Below are positions 25,474-33,049 of a DNA stretch of 64,000 nucleotides, piece after piece. Source of the stretch: DAOUKH01 sp965261455. GTDB taxonomy: Bacteria > Chloroflexota > Dehalococcoidia > SHYB01. Both the position numbers and the translations under genes were made by a program. The DNA lies in NCBI GenBank assembly GCA_965261455.1, contig OZ253453.1:3162001-3226000 (forward strand), read 5' to 3'. The notes beneath the pieces are model-generated. The model had not been told where the DNA came from and did not search any database. It was given only the letters and a program-made list of their open reading frames with translations. The first letter of the stretch is position 1, and each line of letters starts with the position of its first letter.

Positions 25474-25762
25474 GATAGTCAACCACATCCTTGATTACGG
25501 CTGTGCGGCCGTCCTGTTCCGGCACAAGGATTAGACGGTGTGGTCCTAAGATCGTTATCGCATACTGCCCGGCTCGCTTTCCGCGCAGGACGTGAAGGCG
25601 CAGGTAACGGTATTTGTGGAGGTCCTCGAAGAGTTCTACGGATTCCACCGTGTCTACGATCTGCCGATAACGCACTCCTACATCGCTGCCCCATTGCCTA
25701 ATGGCTACGGCCTGCTGCTCATAGCATTTGCGGAGCTTGTTGTTGGCGAACTCGATCCGCAT
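25466..25762 (-). CDS. HigB/RelE-family toxin
   Basis: A 98-residue basic protein with MRIEFANNKLRKCYEQQ at the start and YRYLRLHVLRGKRAGQYAITILGPHRLIL in the middle. This is the compact beta-sheet pattern of RelE/HigB mRNA interferases, which cut ribosome-bound mRNA. It is intact and of normal family length, in contrast to the remnant at 22.2 kb. Its stop overlaps the start of the HTH-peptidase antitoxin. A palindrome lies immediately upstream of its ATG at 25762. Confidence 0.8.
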   Translation of the reverse strand: MRIEFANNKLRKCYEQQAVAIRQWGSDVGVRYRQIVDTVESVELFEDLHKYRYLRLHVLRGKRAGQYAITILGPHRLILVPEQDGRTAVIKDVVDYHD

Positions 25763-25766
25763 ATGC

Positions 25767-25785
25767 CTTTACCTGAGGAGTAAAG
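25767..25785. promoter_or_regulatory. Inverted repeat CTTTAC-N7-GTAAAG, possible TA operator
   Basis: CTTTAC (25767-25772) and GTAAAG (25780-25785) lie four bases upstream of the toxin start codon. A HigA-type HTH protein encoded in the operon is the likely ligand. Position and symmetry only. Confidence 0.45.
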
Positions 25786-25831
25786 ACATTATGCGACCTT
25801 GTGGCCTTGCGGGCAAGCCAGGAGACTACGG

Positions 25832-27046
25832 TTAGAGGATGGCTCCCTCGGCCTTCAACTCCTGGAGGTCGTCCCAGGTGTAGCCGTACTCTTGGAGGAC
25901 TTCTTCGGTGTGCTCGCCGAGCTCGGGGGCGGCGAGCCGGAGGGTCTGCGGCGTCTCGCTGAACTGGACGGGGAAGCCGGGGATCTTCGTCTTGCCGAAC
26001 CGGGGATGGTCCCATTCGGTGATGTAGTCGTTGGCGATGACCTGGGGGTCGTCCTCCAAGTCGGCGATGTTGTTGATGCGGGTGTAGATGAGGTCGCCGG
26101 CGGCTTGGAAGGCCCGGTCCCACTCCTCGTAGGTGCGCTCGGCGAACTTCGCGTCGAAGATGGCGATGAGCTCCTTGTTATTGCGCTCGCGGTCGAGGAG
26201 GGTGGCGAAGCGAGGGTCGTGTTCGAGCTCGGGCACGTCAAGCGCCTTGCACAGCGTCGGCCAGTAGCGGTCACCTTGGACGAGGGCGAGGACGATCCAG
26301 CGCCCGCCCTTGCAACGGTACCAGTTGGCGAGGGGATTCCTGGCGTCGGCGCGGTCCTGGTAGCCGGGGCCCTGGCCGGTTGCGGTACGGGAGAGCACGG
26401 CGATGGACTGGAGGTTGATCATCGCGCCGAGCCCGGAGGAGAAGACCTCCTGGCCGAAGCCGTGGCGCTCGCGGGCGAGCAGGGCGGCGACGGCCCCGAA
26501 GGCGAGCCACACCGCGCCCATCTGGTCGGCCATGCCGGAGTTGTTCACCGGCGGGGCGTCGGGGCCGCCCGCCAATGTCATGTTGCCGCTCGCCGCGAGC
26601 GTCACCGTGTCGAGGTTGGGGCGGTTGGCGTGCGGCCCCTTGTGCCCGTACCCCGTCGAAGAGGCGTAGACGAGCTTGGGGTTGATCTTGCGCAGGGTCT
26701 CGTAGTCCATGCCCAGCCGGGCCGCCGCCCCCGCCCGATAGTTCTGAATGAGCGCGTCGGCCTTCTCGACGATCCGGTACATCGCCTCTAGGCCCTTCGG
26801 CGTCTTGAGGTTCAAGGCGATGCCGCGCGCGTTGCGGTTGTTCTTCTCCCAGATGAGGCTGCTGCCCGTCGGCATGGCGAGGTTTACGCCTTGGGCGCGG
26901 TTCAGGGTGCGCGCCATGTCGCCGACGCGGGGGTCCTCGACCTTGATAACCTCGGCGCCCATGTCGCCGAGGATCGTCGCTGCCATCGGGCCGGTCGCCC
27001 CGACCGTCCAGCTGATGACGCGCATGCCTTCGAGAATGGAACGCAC
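25832..27046 (-). CDS. CaiB/BaiF family CoA-transferase
   Basis: A 404-residue class III CoA-transferase with ILEGMRVISWTVGATGP, LGDMGAEVIKVEDP, KNNRNARGIALNLK and NSGMADQMGA containing predicted nucleophile Asp174. An ATG at 27100 would lengthen it, but GTG 27046 has GGAGGAG seven bases upstream and starts at the conserved domain. It is divergent from the esterase pair and is not next to a MaoC gene, unlike three of its paralogues. Substrate unknown. Confidence 0.87.
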   Translation of the reverse strand: MRSILEGMRVISWTVGATGPMAATILGDMGAEVIKVEDPRVGDMARTLNRAQGVNLAMPTGSSLIWEKNNRNARGIALNLKTPKGLEAMYRIVEKADALIQNYRAGAAARLGMDYETLRKINPKLVYASSTGYGHKGPHANRPNLDTVTLAASGNMTLAGGPDAPPVNNSGMADQMGAVWLAFGAVAALLARERHGFGQEVFSSGLGAMINLQSIAVLSRTATGQGPGYQDRADARNPLANWYRCKGGRWIVLALVQGDRYWPTLCKALDVPELEHDPRFATLLDRERNNKELIAIFDAKFAERTYEEWDRAFQAAGDLIYTRINNIADLEDDPQVIANDYITEWDHPRFGKTKIPGFPVQFSETPQTLRLAAPELGEHTEEVLQEYGYTWDDLQELKAEGAIL

Positions 27047-27147
27047 CCGGCTCTCCTCCCGCGCCCGCCGTGCCGCGTACGGGCTCGGCGAGCGTAGCAA
27101 GCCCCCTTTTTCCGGTCAACTGAGCAAGGGACGGCCAACCGGACGCG

Positions 27148-27178
27148 TTACGCGGTGCCCGAAACCCCGTGCTATAGT
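27148..27178 (+). promoter_or_regulatory. Candidate promoter of the esterase pair
   Basis: TTACGC (27148-27153) and TATAGT (27173-27178) are 19 bases apart and end 29 bases before the GTG start at 27208. The -10 is fair, the -35 weak. The 161-base gap between divergent genes holds nothing else recognisable. Confidence 0.35.
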
Positions 27179-27207
27179 TCGCCCTACCCTGACAGCAGGA
27201 GGAAGCA

Positions 27208-28131
27208 GTGCCGCTCCACCCCCAAGCGCAACGAGTCGTCGACGCGATAGCCGCCCTCAACCGGCCGCCGATGCAGACCCTGAGCCCGCGCGACGCACGG
27301 GCCTTCTCCGCGGCGGCTCCGCGGCCCGCAACACCCGGCGTCGGCAAGATCCTCAACGACGCCATCCCCGGCCCCGGGGGCGACATACCCGTCCGCATCT
27401 ACTGGCCGCTTGAACGGAACGGCGCGGGAATCATCGTCTACTACCACGGCGGCGGATGGGTAATCGGCGACTTGTGGATGGTGGACGGGGTCTGCCGCCA
27501 GCTCGCCAACAAGTCGGGCTGCATCGTCGTCTCCGTGGACTACCGTCTGGCGCCGGAGCACAAGTTCCCCGCCGCCGCCGAGGACGCCTACGCCGCGGCG
27601 GTGTGGGCCCACGATCATGGCGCGGAGCTTGGCGGCGACGGCTCGCGGATCGGCGTCACCGGCGATAGCGCCGGCGGCAACCTCACTGCCTGTGCCGCCG
27701 TCATGGCCGCCGAACGCGGCGGCCCCGACATCGCGCTCCAAGTTCCGATCTACCCCGTGATCGCCGCCGACTTTGGGAACCAGTCGTACGGCGACCGTGC
27801 CGAGGGGCCGGTCCTGACCCGCGCGGCGATGGAGTGGTTCTGGGAGCTGTACCTCAACGACCCGTCGGAGGCGAAGCATCCCCACGTGGCGCCGATTTAC
27901 TCCGAGCATCTCGCCAAGGCGGCGCCCGCGTTGGTTATCACCGCCGAGTACGACCCGCTGCGCGACGAGGGCGCCGCTTACGCCCGCGCCCTGCAGGAGG
28001 CCGGCGTCTCCGTCGTCCATCACGACTACCCCGGGGTACCCCATGGGTTCGTCACGATGTGGCACGCCATCGACCTGGGCATGGACGCGCTCAACGAGAT
28101 CGCGTCGGCGATGAAGAAGGCGCTCGCCTAG
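27208..28131 (+). CDS. HSL-family alpha/beta-hydrolase (esterase)
   Basis: A 307-residue hormone-sensitive-lipase-type esterase. It has the oxyanion motif HGGGW at 80-84, nucleophile Ser154 in GDSAGGN, acid Asp in TAEYDPLRDEG and His in VPHGFV. DYRLAPEHKFPAAAEDAYAA is also typical. GTG 27208 with AGGAGGA upstream is the start. It is followed after 48 bases by a colinear paralogue. The pair probably hydrolyses small esters or lactones. Confidence 0.9.
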   Translation: MPLHPQAQRVVDAIAALNRPPMQTLSPRDARAFSAAAPRPATPGVGKILNDAIPGPGGDIPVRIYWPLERNGAGIIVYYHGGGWVIGDLWMVDGVCRQLANKSGCIVVSVDYRLAPEHKFPAAAEDAYAAAVWAHDHGAELGGDGSRIGVTGDSAGGNLTACAAVMAAERGGPDIALQVPIYPVIAADFGNQSYGDRAEGPVLTRAAMEWFWELYLNDPSEAKHPHVAPIYSEHLAKAAPALVITAEYDPLRDEGAAYARALQEAGVSVVHHDYPGVPHGFVTMWHAIDLGMDALNEIASAMKKALA

Positions 28132-28179
28132 GATTTAGTCGCGCCGCGTCGGTGAAGCGGCGCTCGCTAGGAGATCATC

Positions 28180-29109
28180 GTGCCGCTTGACCCGCAAGTC
28201 ACCGCCCTGTTCGAAGTGATGGGGCGCGCCGACGCGCCCTCGTATGAGGAGCAGACCCCCGTCGAGGCGCGGGGACGGGGCGACGCCGCGCCGACGCCGC
28301 CCGCTCCCGCCGTCGCCCGCATCGAGATGTTCGACGTCCCCGGCCCCAACGGCAGCGTTCCCGTCCGTGTCTATACCCCGGCGGGCTCGGGGCCGTTTCC
28401 GGCGCTCGTCCTCATCCACGGCGGCGGGTGGGTCGTGGGCAGCATCTGGGGGTACGAGGCGACGGCACGGCTGCTCGCAAACGCGGCGGAATGTGTCGTC
28501 GTCTCGGTCGAGTACCGGTTGGCGCCGGAGCACAAGTTCCCCGCCTCGCCCGAGGACTGCTACGCCGCCGCCCGGTGGACCTTGGAGCAGGCCGACCTGA
28601 TTGGCGCCGACCCGTCGCGCATCGCCGTCGCCGGCGGGAGCGCGGGGGGCAACCTCGCCGCCGTTGTCGCCCTCATGGCCCGTGACCGTGGGGGGCCGGA
28701 CTTCGCGCTCCAGGTCCCGATCTACCCGGTCATCGAGCGGGACTTCACCCGTCCGTCCTACGTGGAGAACGGGCAGGGGCCGGGCCTCACGCAGGCCGGC
28801 ATGGCGTGGTTTTGGGACCACTATCTCGCCGACGACGCGGATGCCGACCACCCTTACGTCTGCCCGCTGCGCGCCGAAACCCTCGCGGGCGTCGCCCCCG
28901 CGCTGGTGATCACCGCCGAGTACGACCCTCTCCGCGACGAGGGCCGGGTCTACGCCGACGCCCTCCGCGACGCCGGCGTCGCCGTCACCTACAGCGAGTA
29001 TCCCGGCATGGCGCACGGCTTCTTCGGGTGGCACACCGCCGTCGACAAGGCCAAGGAGGCCGTCGCCGAGGTCGCTGCCGCCCTCCGGCGCGCGTTCGGG
29101 ACGGGGTAG
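28180..29109 (+). CDS. HSL-family alpha/beta-hydrolase (esterase), tandem paralogue
   Basis: A 309-residue protein with the same landmarks at the same residue numbers as the upstream gene: HGGGW at 80-84 and Ser154, here in GGSAGGN (Gly for the usual Asp before Ser). It also has EYRLAPEHKFPASPEDCYAA, TAEYDPLRDEG and GMAHGFF. The colinearity points to tandem duplication. The GTG start has AGGAG upstream. The gene is followed by a repeat-rich convergent gap. Confidence 0.9.
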   Translation: MPLDPQVTALFEVMGRADAPSYEEQTPVEARGRGDAAPTPPAPAVARIEMFDVPGPNGSVPVRVYTPAGSGPFPALVLIHGGGWVVGSIWGYEATARLLANAAECVVVSVEYRLAPEHKFPASPEDCYAAARWTLEQADLIGADPSRIAVAGGSAGGNLAAVVALMARDRGGPDFALQVPIYPVIERDFTRPSYVENGQGPGLTQAGMAWFWDHYLADDADADHPYVCPLRAETLAGVAPALVITAEYDPLRDEGRVYADALRDAGVAVTYSEYPGMAHGFFGWHTAVDKAKEAVAEVAAALRRAFGTG

Positions 29110-29462
29110 GGGAGCTTCCAGGGAGGCCGTTCCGGAACCCCTAGGCTGGCTGAGGCGGGGGCGACGGGCTTCGATGGCCCGTGGTGGCTGCGAGGCGGCC
29201 CCTCATCTCAATCTTCTCCCGTTGGGAGAAGAGGCAAGACCTCCCGGCCCCACCCATGTTTGAGCCCGCGGGCGGGTTGCGCGAAGGTCTCCGGGAGGAG
29301 AGGAGGTAAGACTCCTCCGCCCCTCCCCGCGCGCCTGCGGCGCGCCCTCTCTCAGTCTCTCCCAGGGGGAGAGAGGTTTATGGTGCTCCCCCAGAGGGGA
29401 GAGCCGGAGCAGAGGGGAGGGCGATTCGCGAATCGCCCCTACGGGAGTAGAGGGACGCGCCG
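29110..29462. repeat. Gene-free gap with interspersed hairpin repeats
   Basis: The 353 bases between convergent genes hold no credible ORF. Visible units are CTTCTCCC-GTT-GGGAGAAG (29213-29231), a copy of the CTCTCTCAGTCTCTCCCAG type repeat ending in GAGAGAGGTTTA near 29345-29382, and a 20-base perfect palindrome at 29419-29438 (core GCGATTCGCGAATCGC). Related hairpins occur at 18.1, 34.7-35.0 and 37.3/38.6 kb, so this is a dispersed non-coding repeat family. Confidence 0.7.
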
Positions 29463-29675
29463 TTACGCGGTGACGTCGCTCTCGAAGTTGGTGCTGGCGT
29501 GCGTTCCGTCGCAGAAGGGCTTCGTCGCGGACTGGCCGCAGCGGCAGAGGAAGACCGTGCCGCTGTCGTCGGCGATGCCTTCTAGGGAAAGCGCGTTCTT
29601 CCCCGACGAGTCGGTGACTTTCTCCACGCCGGTAACCATGTAGGGGCCGTTCTTGATCGGTCGGACTTGGGCCAT
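29463..29675 (-). CDS. CDGSH iron-sulfur domain protein
   Basis: A 70-residue protein with the mitoNEET-type 2Fe-2S motif CRCGQSATKPFCDGTH: Cys44, Cys46, Cys55 and His59 as cluster ligands. Bacterial single-domain members are soluble redox or cluster-transfer proteins. An upstream extension to 29750 is rejected because ATG 29675 has GGAGGAG about eight bases upstream and starts at the family N-terminus. It stands alone between a repeat region and the VOC gene. Confidence 0.9.
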   Translation of the reverse strand: MAQVRPIKNGPYMVTGVEKVTDSSGKNALSLEGIADDSGTVFLCRCGQSATKPFCDGTHASTNFESDVTA

Positions 29676-29781
29676 CGTTAGACTCCTCCAGATTCGCGCT
29701 CTGCCGGCCCGCGCCGCGGGGCCGGAGTCGCGGCGGCGATCATGGTACACGATGCAGGCGCGCGGGGGCAGTCGCGGCGCG

Positions 29782-30672
29782 CTAGAACAGGCTCGTGGCG
29801 AGCTTGGGGTCGACCCAGTCGTAGTCGGGGTCGTTGGGGTCGGGTCGGGGCATGAGGAGGAGGCGCGAGCCGAGGCCGGAGCGGGGGTGGACGGTGTAGC
29901 GCAGGGCTTTGTCGTGGAGCAGGCCGATGCCCTTGGAGCGGAGGTAGCGCCCGGCTTCTTCGAGGTCGCGGACGACGATGGCGAGGGTGTGCAGCCCCTG
30001 CCCGCCTTGGCGGTTGATCACGGACGATAGGACGTTGTTGTCGCGCCGCGGCTTCAAGATCGAAATGCGTGCCCGTTCGTAGACGAAGAAGTGCGAGGCG
30101 GTGGCGTAGATCCCGTTGGTGCGTCCGCCGATGAACACGCCGCCGAGGACGCTGCCGAAGAAGTCGTCTACTGCGTCGAGGTCGTCGGCGAGCAAGGTGA
30201 TCGACCAGAGGCGCTGCGCTCCCATCGCCCCGTCGCCCTCAAGGGACCGCTCGTAGAACCTCGGCTCGCGGCGGGGGTCGTTGGGGAGGTCGGCGTCGCT
30301 GAACTCGATGATTGTGCCGAAGGTGCGTTCGGGGTCGGCGGTGCAGTGGCCGGGAGACTCCTCGACGACGCCGACACCGGCGGCGCGGAGGTGAGCGGCG
30401 GCTTCCGCGGCGTCGTCCACTTTGAATGTGAAGGAGCGGAGGAAGCCGCCGTAGCGTTCGAGGTAGGACCGCGGCCCTTCGGCTAGGTCGAAGGGATCGA
30501 CGAGCTCGACGCAGGCGTCGGCGAGCGTGAGGAGGGTGACGTTGCCCGCGCGGGGTCCGAGGGGGCCTTCGTAGAAGACCTTGGCCCCGAAGACGTCGCG
30601 GTAGAGGGCGAGGGCGGCCTCGCGGTCGGCGACCACGTGGGTCACGCGGGATACGTCGCGGATGCGGATCAT
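29782..30672 (-). CDS. Two-domain VOC (glyoxalase/ring-cleavage fold) protein
   Basis: The 296-residue protein has two vicinal-oxygen-chelate halves. The first (about 1-130) starts RDVSRVTHVVADREAALALYRDVFGAKVFYEG, and the second (about 145-275) has RLWSITLLADDLDAVDDFFGSVLGGVFIGG and LHTLAIVVRDLEEAGRYLRSKGIGLL. The first-strand His of each VOC half is seen as THVV in half one but is a Ser (WSITLL) in half two. Metal binding may therefore be asymmetric. It could be a dioxygenase, lyase or isomerase-like enzyme. It lies 66 bases downstream of the DHDPS-MfnB-TusA fusion on the same strand. Confidence 0.78.
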   Translation of the reverse strand: MIRIRDVSRVTHVVADREAALALYRDVFGAKVFYEGPLGPRAGNVTLLTLADACVELVDPFDLAEGPRSYLERYGGFLRSFTFKVDDAAEAAAHLRAAGVGVVEESPGHCTADPERTFGTIIEFSDADLPNDPRREPRFYERSLEGDGAMGAQRLWSITLLADDLDAVDDFFGSVLGGVFIGGRTNGIYATASHFFVYERARISILKPRRDNNVLSSVINRQGGQGLHTLAIVVRDLEEAGRYLRSKGIGLLHDKALRYTVHPRSGLGSRLLLMPRPDPNDPDYDWVDPKLATSLF

Positions 30673-30738
30673 CGAAGGCGCTGCCTTCCGTTTCCGCCCA
30701 CGCCCACCGAGATCAAGGAAGCGGGAGTCCGTCCAAGG

Positions 30739-32886
30739 TCACCGCGCGGCGGCGCCGGCGAAGGGCTGGATGAGGAGCCGGAGCGTGCCGTCGCCGTCCT
30801 TGCGCTGGGTGACGATGCGGTGCCCCGCCTCCTCGGCCCAGGTGATCACGTCGTAGATGTTCAGCGCGTCGGCCATGATCGCCTCGACGATGGAGGCGCC
30901 GTCGGCTTGTGTCTGGCGGGTGAGGGCGGCGATGACGCCGGCGCAGTTCTTCCCGCGCCCGTCGACGATCACCCAACCGCTGGCGGCGGGGGCTTCCCCG
31001 GCGCGGACGTCGACTTCGCCAGTCTTCCGGGCGTCAAGCTGGCGCTTGAACTCGGCGACGGACTCCCAGGCCACGGCGCGGCCGCGGTCGCCGCTGGAGC
31101 AGACGGCCCCACGCACGCCGACGATGTCGGGGTTGATGCGGGCGAGCTCGTCGATGTCGCTCATGTGGAGATGCCCGGAGAGCGCGGTGCTCATGCCGGC
31201 CTTCTTGCCCTCGAAGACGATCTCGCGGAGCTTGGGCTCGGGGATGAAGTCGAAGAGGTTCCGTCCGTCCTTGGTCAGCGTGTCGATGAGCCAACCGTCG
31301 CAGCCGGTCTCCTCGGCGAGCCGGGGCATGAGGAGCGGGTCGAGCCCGCCGTAGAGGTGGTTGTCGGCGAAGAGGGAGCCGATCAGCTTGGTCTCGCTAC
31401 CTTCGAGAGCGCGCTTGGATTCGCGCAGCACGTCGACCGCCATGTCGTAGTCGGAGCGCACGAAGCCGACCTTCACCGAAGTCGCTTGCAGCTTGGCGGC
31501 GGAATAGACCGCCATGGCCACGGTGCCGGCCTGGTTGGGCACGACGCCGAGGGTCACGCTGACGTGTTTCTCTTCGGGGATGCGCGCCCGTACCTGCTCG
31601 ACGAGCAGCGGGTGCCCCGAGCCGACCATCGCTTCTTGGAGGTTCTTGATGTCGATGATATCTGCGCCGCCGCGGTCGGCCTCCAGGGCTTCGGGCATGT
31701 CCTGGACGCTGACCATCAGCATCATGCCGGACTCCGAGGTGATGCCGCTGGGGCGCGGCTGGGCCTGGGGGGCGCCGTTGCGGGCGCTGCCGTTCGTGGG
31801 GGCCTGGTCGGTGACGTAGATTCTGGAGAGCGCCTCTTGCTGGTGGCTCAGCCCCGGGTTCGCCGAGGCCGTCTTGATGGGGGTGGGCGCCGCCGGCGCG
31901 GGCACGGAGGCGCGCGCGGGGGCGGGGCGCAGGGCGCGAAGCTCGCGCAGCAGCTCGTCCTTCTCGGCGTCGTCGAGATCGCGCAGCGGCAGGCGGACGT
32001 GGCCCGTCTGGAGGCCCATGAGCTGGCCCCAATACTTCACCATGCTGACGGGGAGGGCGCCGCCGAACTTCTGCACGGTGCGGCCCCACCACTTGTCGTT
32101 CAACTGCTTGATCGCCTTCAGGTGCGTCTCATAGAGCGCCTGGTCGAGATCGCCCTTGGTGGCGCGCTCGATGTACTGGACGTAGTGGTTGGCCCCGGGC
32201 ATGTCGAACCGCCAGTCGGAGGTGTTGGCGAAGATGACCTGCTGGCGGAAGCCGAGCTGCTGCGCCTTGGGGAAGATCCACTCGTCGGGGGTGCTGATGA
32301 TCGCCTGCTTGCCGATGAGCAGGTGGGTCTCAATCGATATCTGCTGACTGAAGCTGGCTTCCTTGACGCCGACCACGTTGGGGACGGCGCAGAGGCGCTT
32401 CAGTCCCTGGGGGCTCATGACGATGCCGAACTGGGGCGAGTTGTAGAACATGATTGCCAGCGAGGTCCGCTCGGCAAGGGCGGTGATGAATTCGACGACC
32501 TGGTTCTCGGTCTTCGTCACCATGTAAGGGGCGGCGGCGATCAGGAGGTCGTAGCCGGAAGACTCGGCGAGCGCGGCGAGACCGGCGGCTTCCTTGAGGG
32601 AGGTGTGAGTGACGTGGGCGGCAATGGGCCACTCGCCCGCGGCCTCGTCGGCGACGGTCTCGATGACCTTGCGGCGCTCGTCGCCGGTCAGGCTCCAGAA
32701 CTCGCCCATGCCCCAACTCGACCCCGCGCCCCGCGTGCCCAGGCTGCGGATGTAGCGGATGTTGTGGCGGATGGCCGCCTCGTCGATTTCGTCGTCGGGG
32801 GTGAACGGCGTGGGAAGCGTGGTCCACTCGCCGGTCAGATTTTCCCAAGCCCAGTCTTGGGCCTCGTGTTTGGCATACCCCGCCAT
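30739..32886 (-). CDS. Three-domain fusion: DHDPS-like aldolase, MfnB-like synthase, TusA-like domain
   Basis: The 715-residue protein has three parts. Residues about 15-320 are a dihydrodipicolinate-synthase-type aldolase (GMGEF, FYNSP with Tyr148, VVGVKEAS with Schiff-base Lys175). An Ala/Pro-rich linker spans 320-385. Residues 387-618 match (5-formylfuran-3-yl)methyl phosphate synthase (MfnB, DUF556): GADIIDIKN with Lys414, VKVGF with Lys472, DTLTKDG with Asp535/Lys539, GVRGAVCSSGDR. Residues about 637-708 resemble TusA: VDGRGKNCAG with Cys648, ITWAEEAGHRIV. MfnB condenses two triose phosphates to a furan in methanofuran synthesis. AAGGAAGGG precedes ATG 32886. No other methanofuran gene is nearby, so its product here is unknown. 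Confidence 0.88.
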   Translation of the reverse strand: MAGYAKHEAQDWAWENLTGEWTTLPTPFTPDDEIDEAAIRHNIRYIRSLGTRGAGSSWGMGEFWSLTGDERRKVIETVADEAAGEWPIAAHVTHTSLKEAAGLAALAESSGYDLLIAAAPYMVTKTENQVVEFITALAERTSLAIMFYNSPQFGIVMSPQGLKRLCAVPNVVGVKEASFSQQISIETHLLIGKQAIISTPDEWIFPKAQQLGFRQQVIFANTSDWRFDMPGANHYVQYIERATKGDLDQALYETHLKAIKQLNDKWWGRTVQKFGGALPVSMVKYWGQLMGLQTGHVRLPLRDLDDAEKDELLRELRALRPAPARASVPAPAAPTPIKTASANPGLSHQQEALSRIYVTDQAPTNGSARNGAPQAQPRPSGITSESGMMLMVSVQDMPEALEADRGGADIIDIKNLQEAMVGSGHPLLVEQVRARIPEEKHVSVTLGVVPNQAGTVAMAVYSAAKLQATSVKVGFVRSDYDMAVDVLRESKRALEGSETKLIGSLFADNHLYGGLDPLLMPRLAEETGCDGWLIDTLTKDGRNLFDFIPEPKLREIVFEGKKAGMSTALSGHLHMSDIDELARINPDIVGVRGAVCSSGDRGRAVAWESVAEFKRQLDARKTGEVDVRAGEAPAASGWVIVDGRGKNCAGVIAALTRQTQADGASIVEAIMADALNIYDVITWAEEAGHRIVTQRKDGDGTLRLLIQPFAGAAAR

Positions 32887-33049
32887 TGCTGTCCCTTCCT
32901 TACTACGCCCTAGCCTTGGCGCGCCGGTGGGATGGCCGTCGGAAACGGCCTCTCTCCAGAAGTAACGCGGCTTCGAGTCTAGGCGCTTACCCCCACAGGG
33001 TCAAGCCTGCCGTGAAGGGGTCGGCGCCCCTTTAGGCGCCCGCGCCTTA

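Noticed and set aside
30739..32886. Claim that the organism makes methanofuran
   Set aside because: Only an MfnB-like domain is seen. No other methanofuran or C1-transfer gene is in the window, so the pathway cannot be inferred.
30637..32913. 758-codon open frame on the plus strand opposite the DHDPS-MfnB-TusA gene
   Set aside because: Composition is Gly/Ala/Val/Asp/Arg-rich with no domain landmarks. It is the antisense shadow of a GC-rich gene whose own translation shows clear families.
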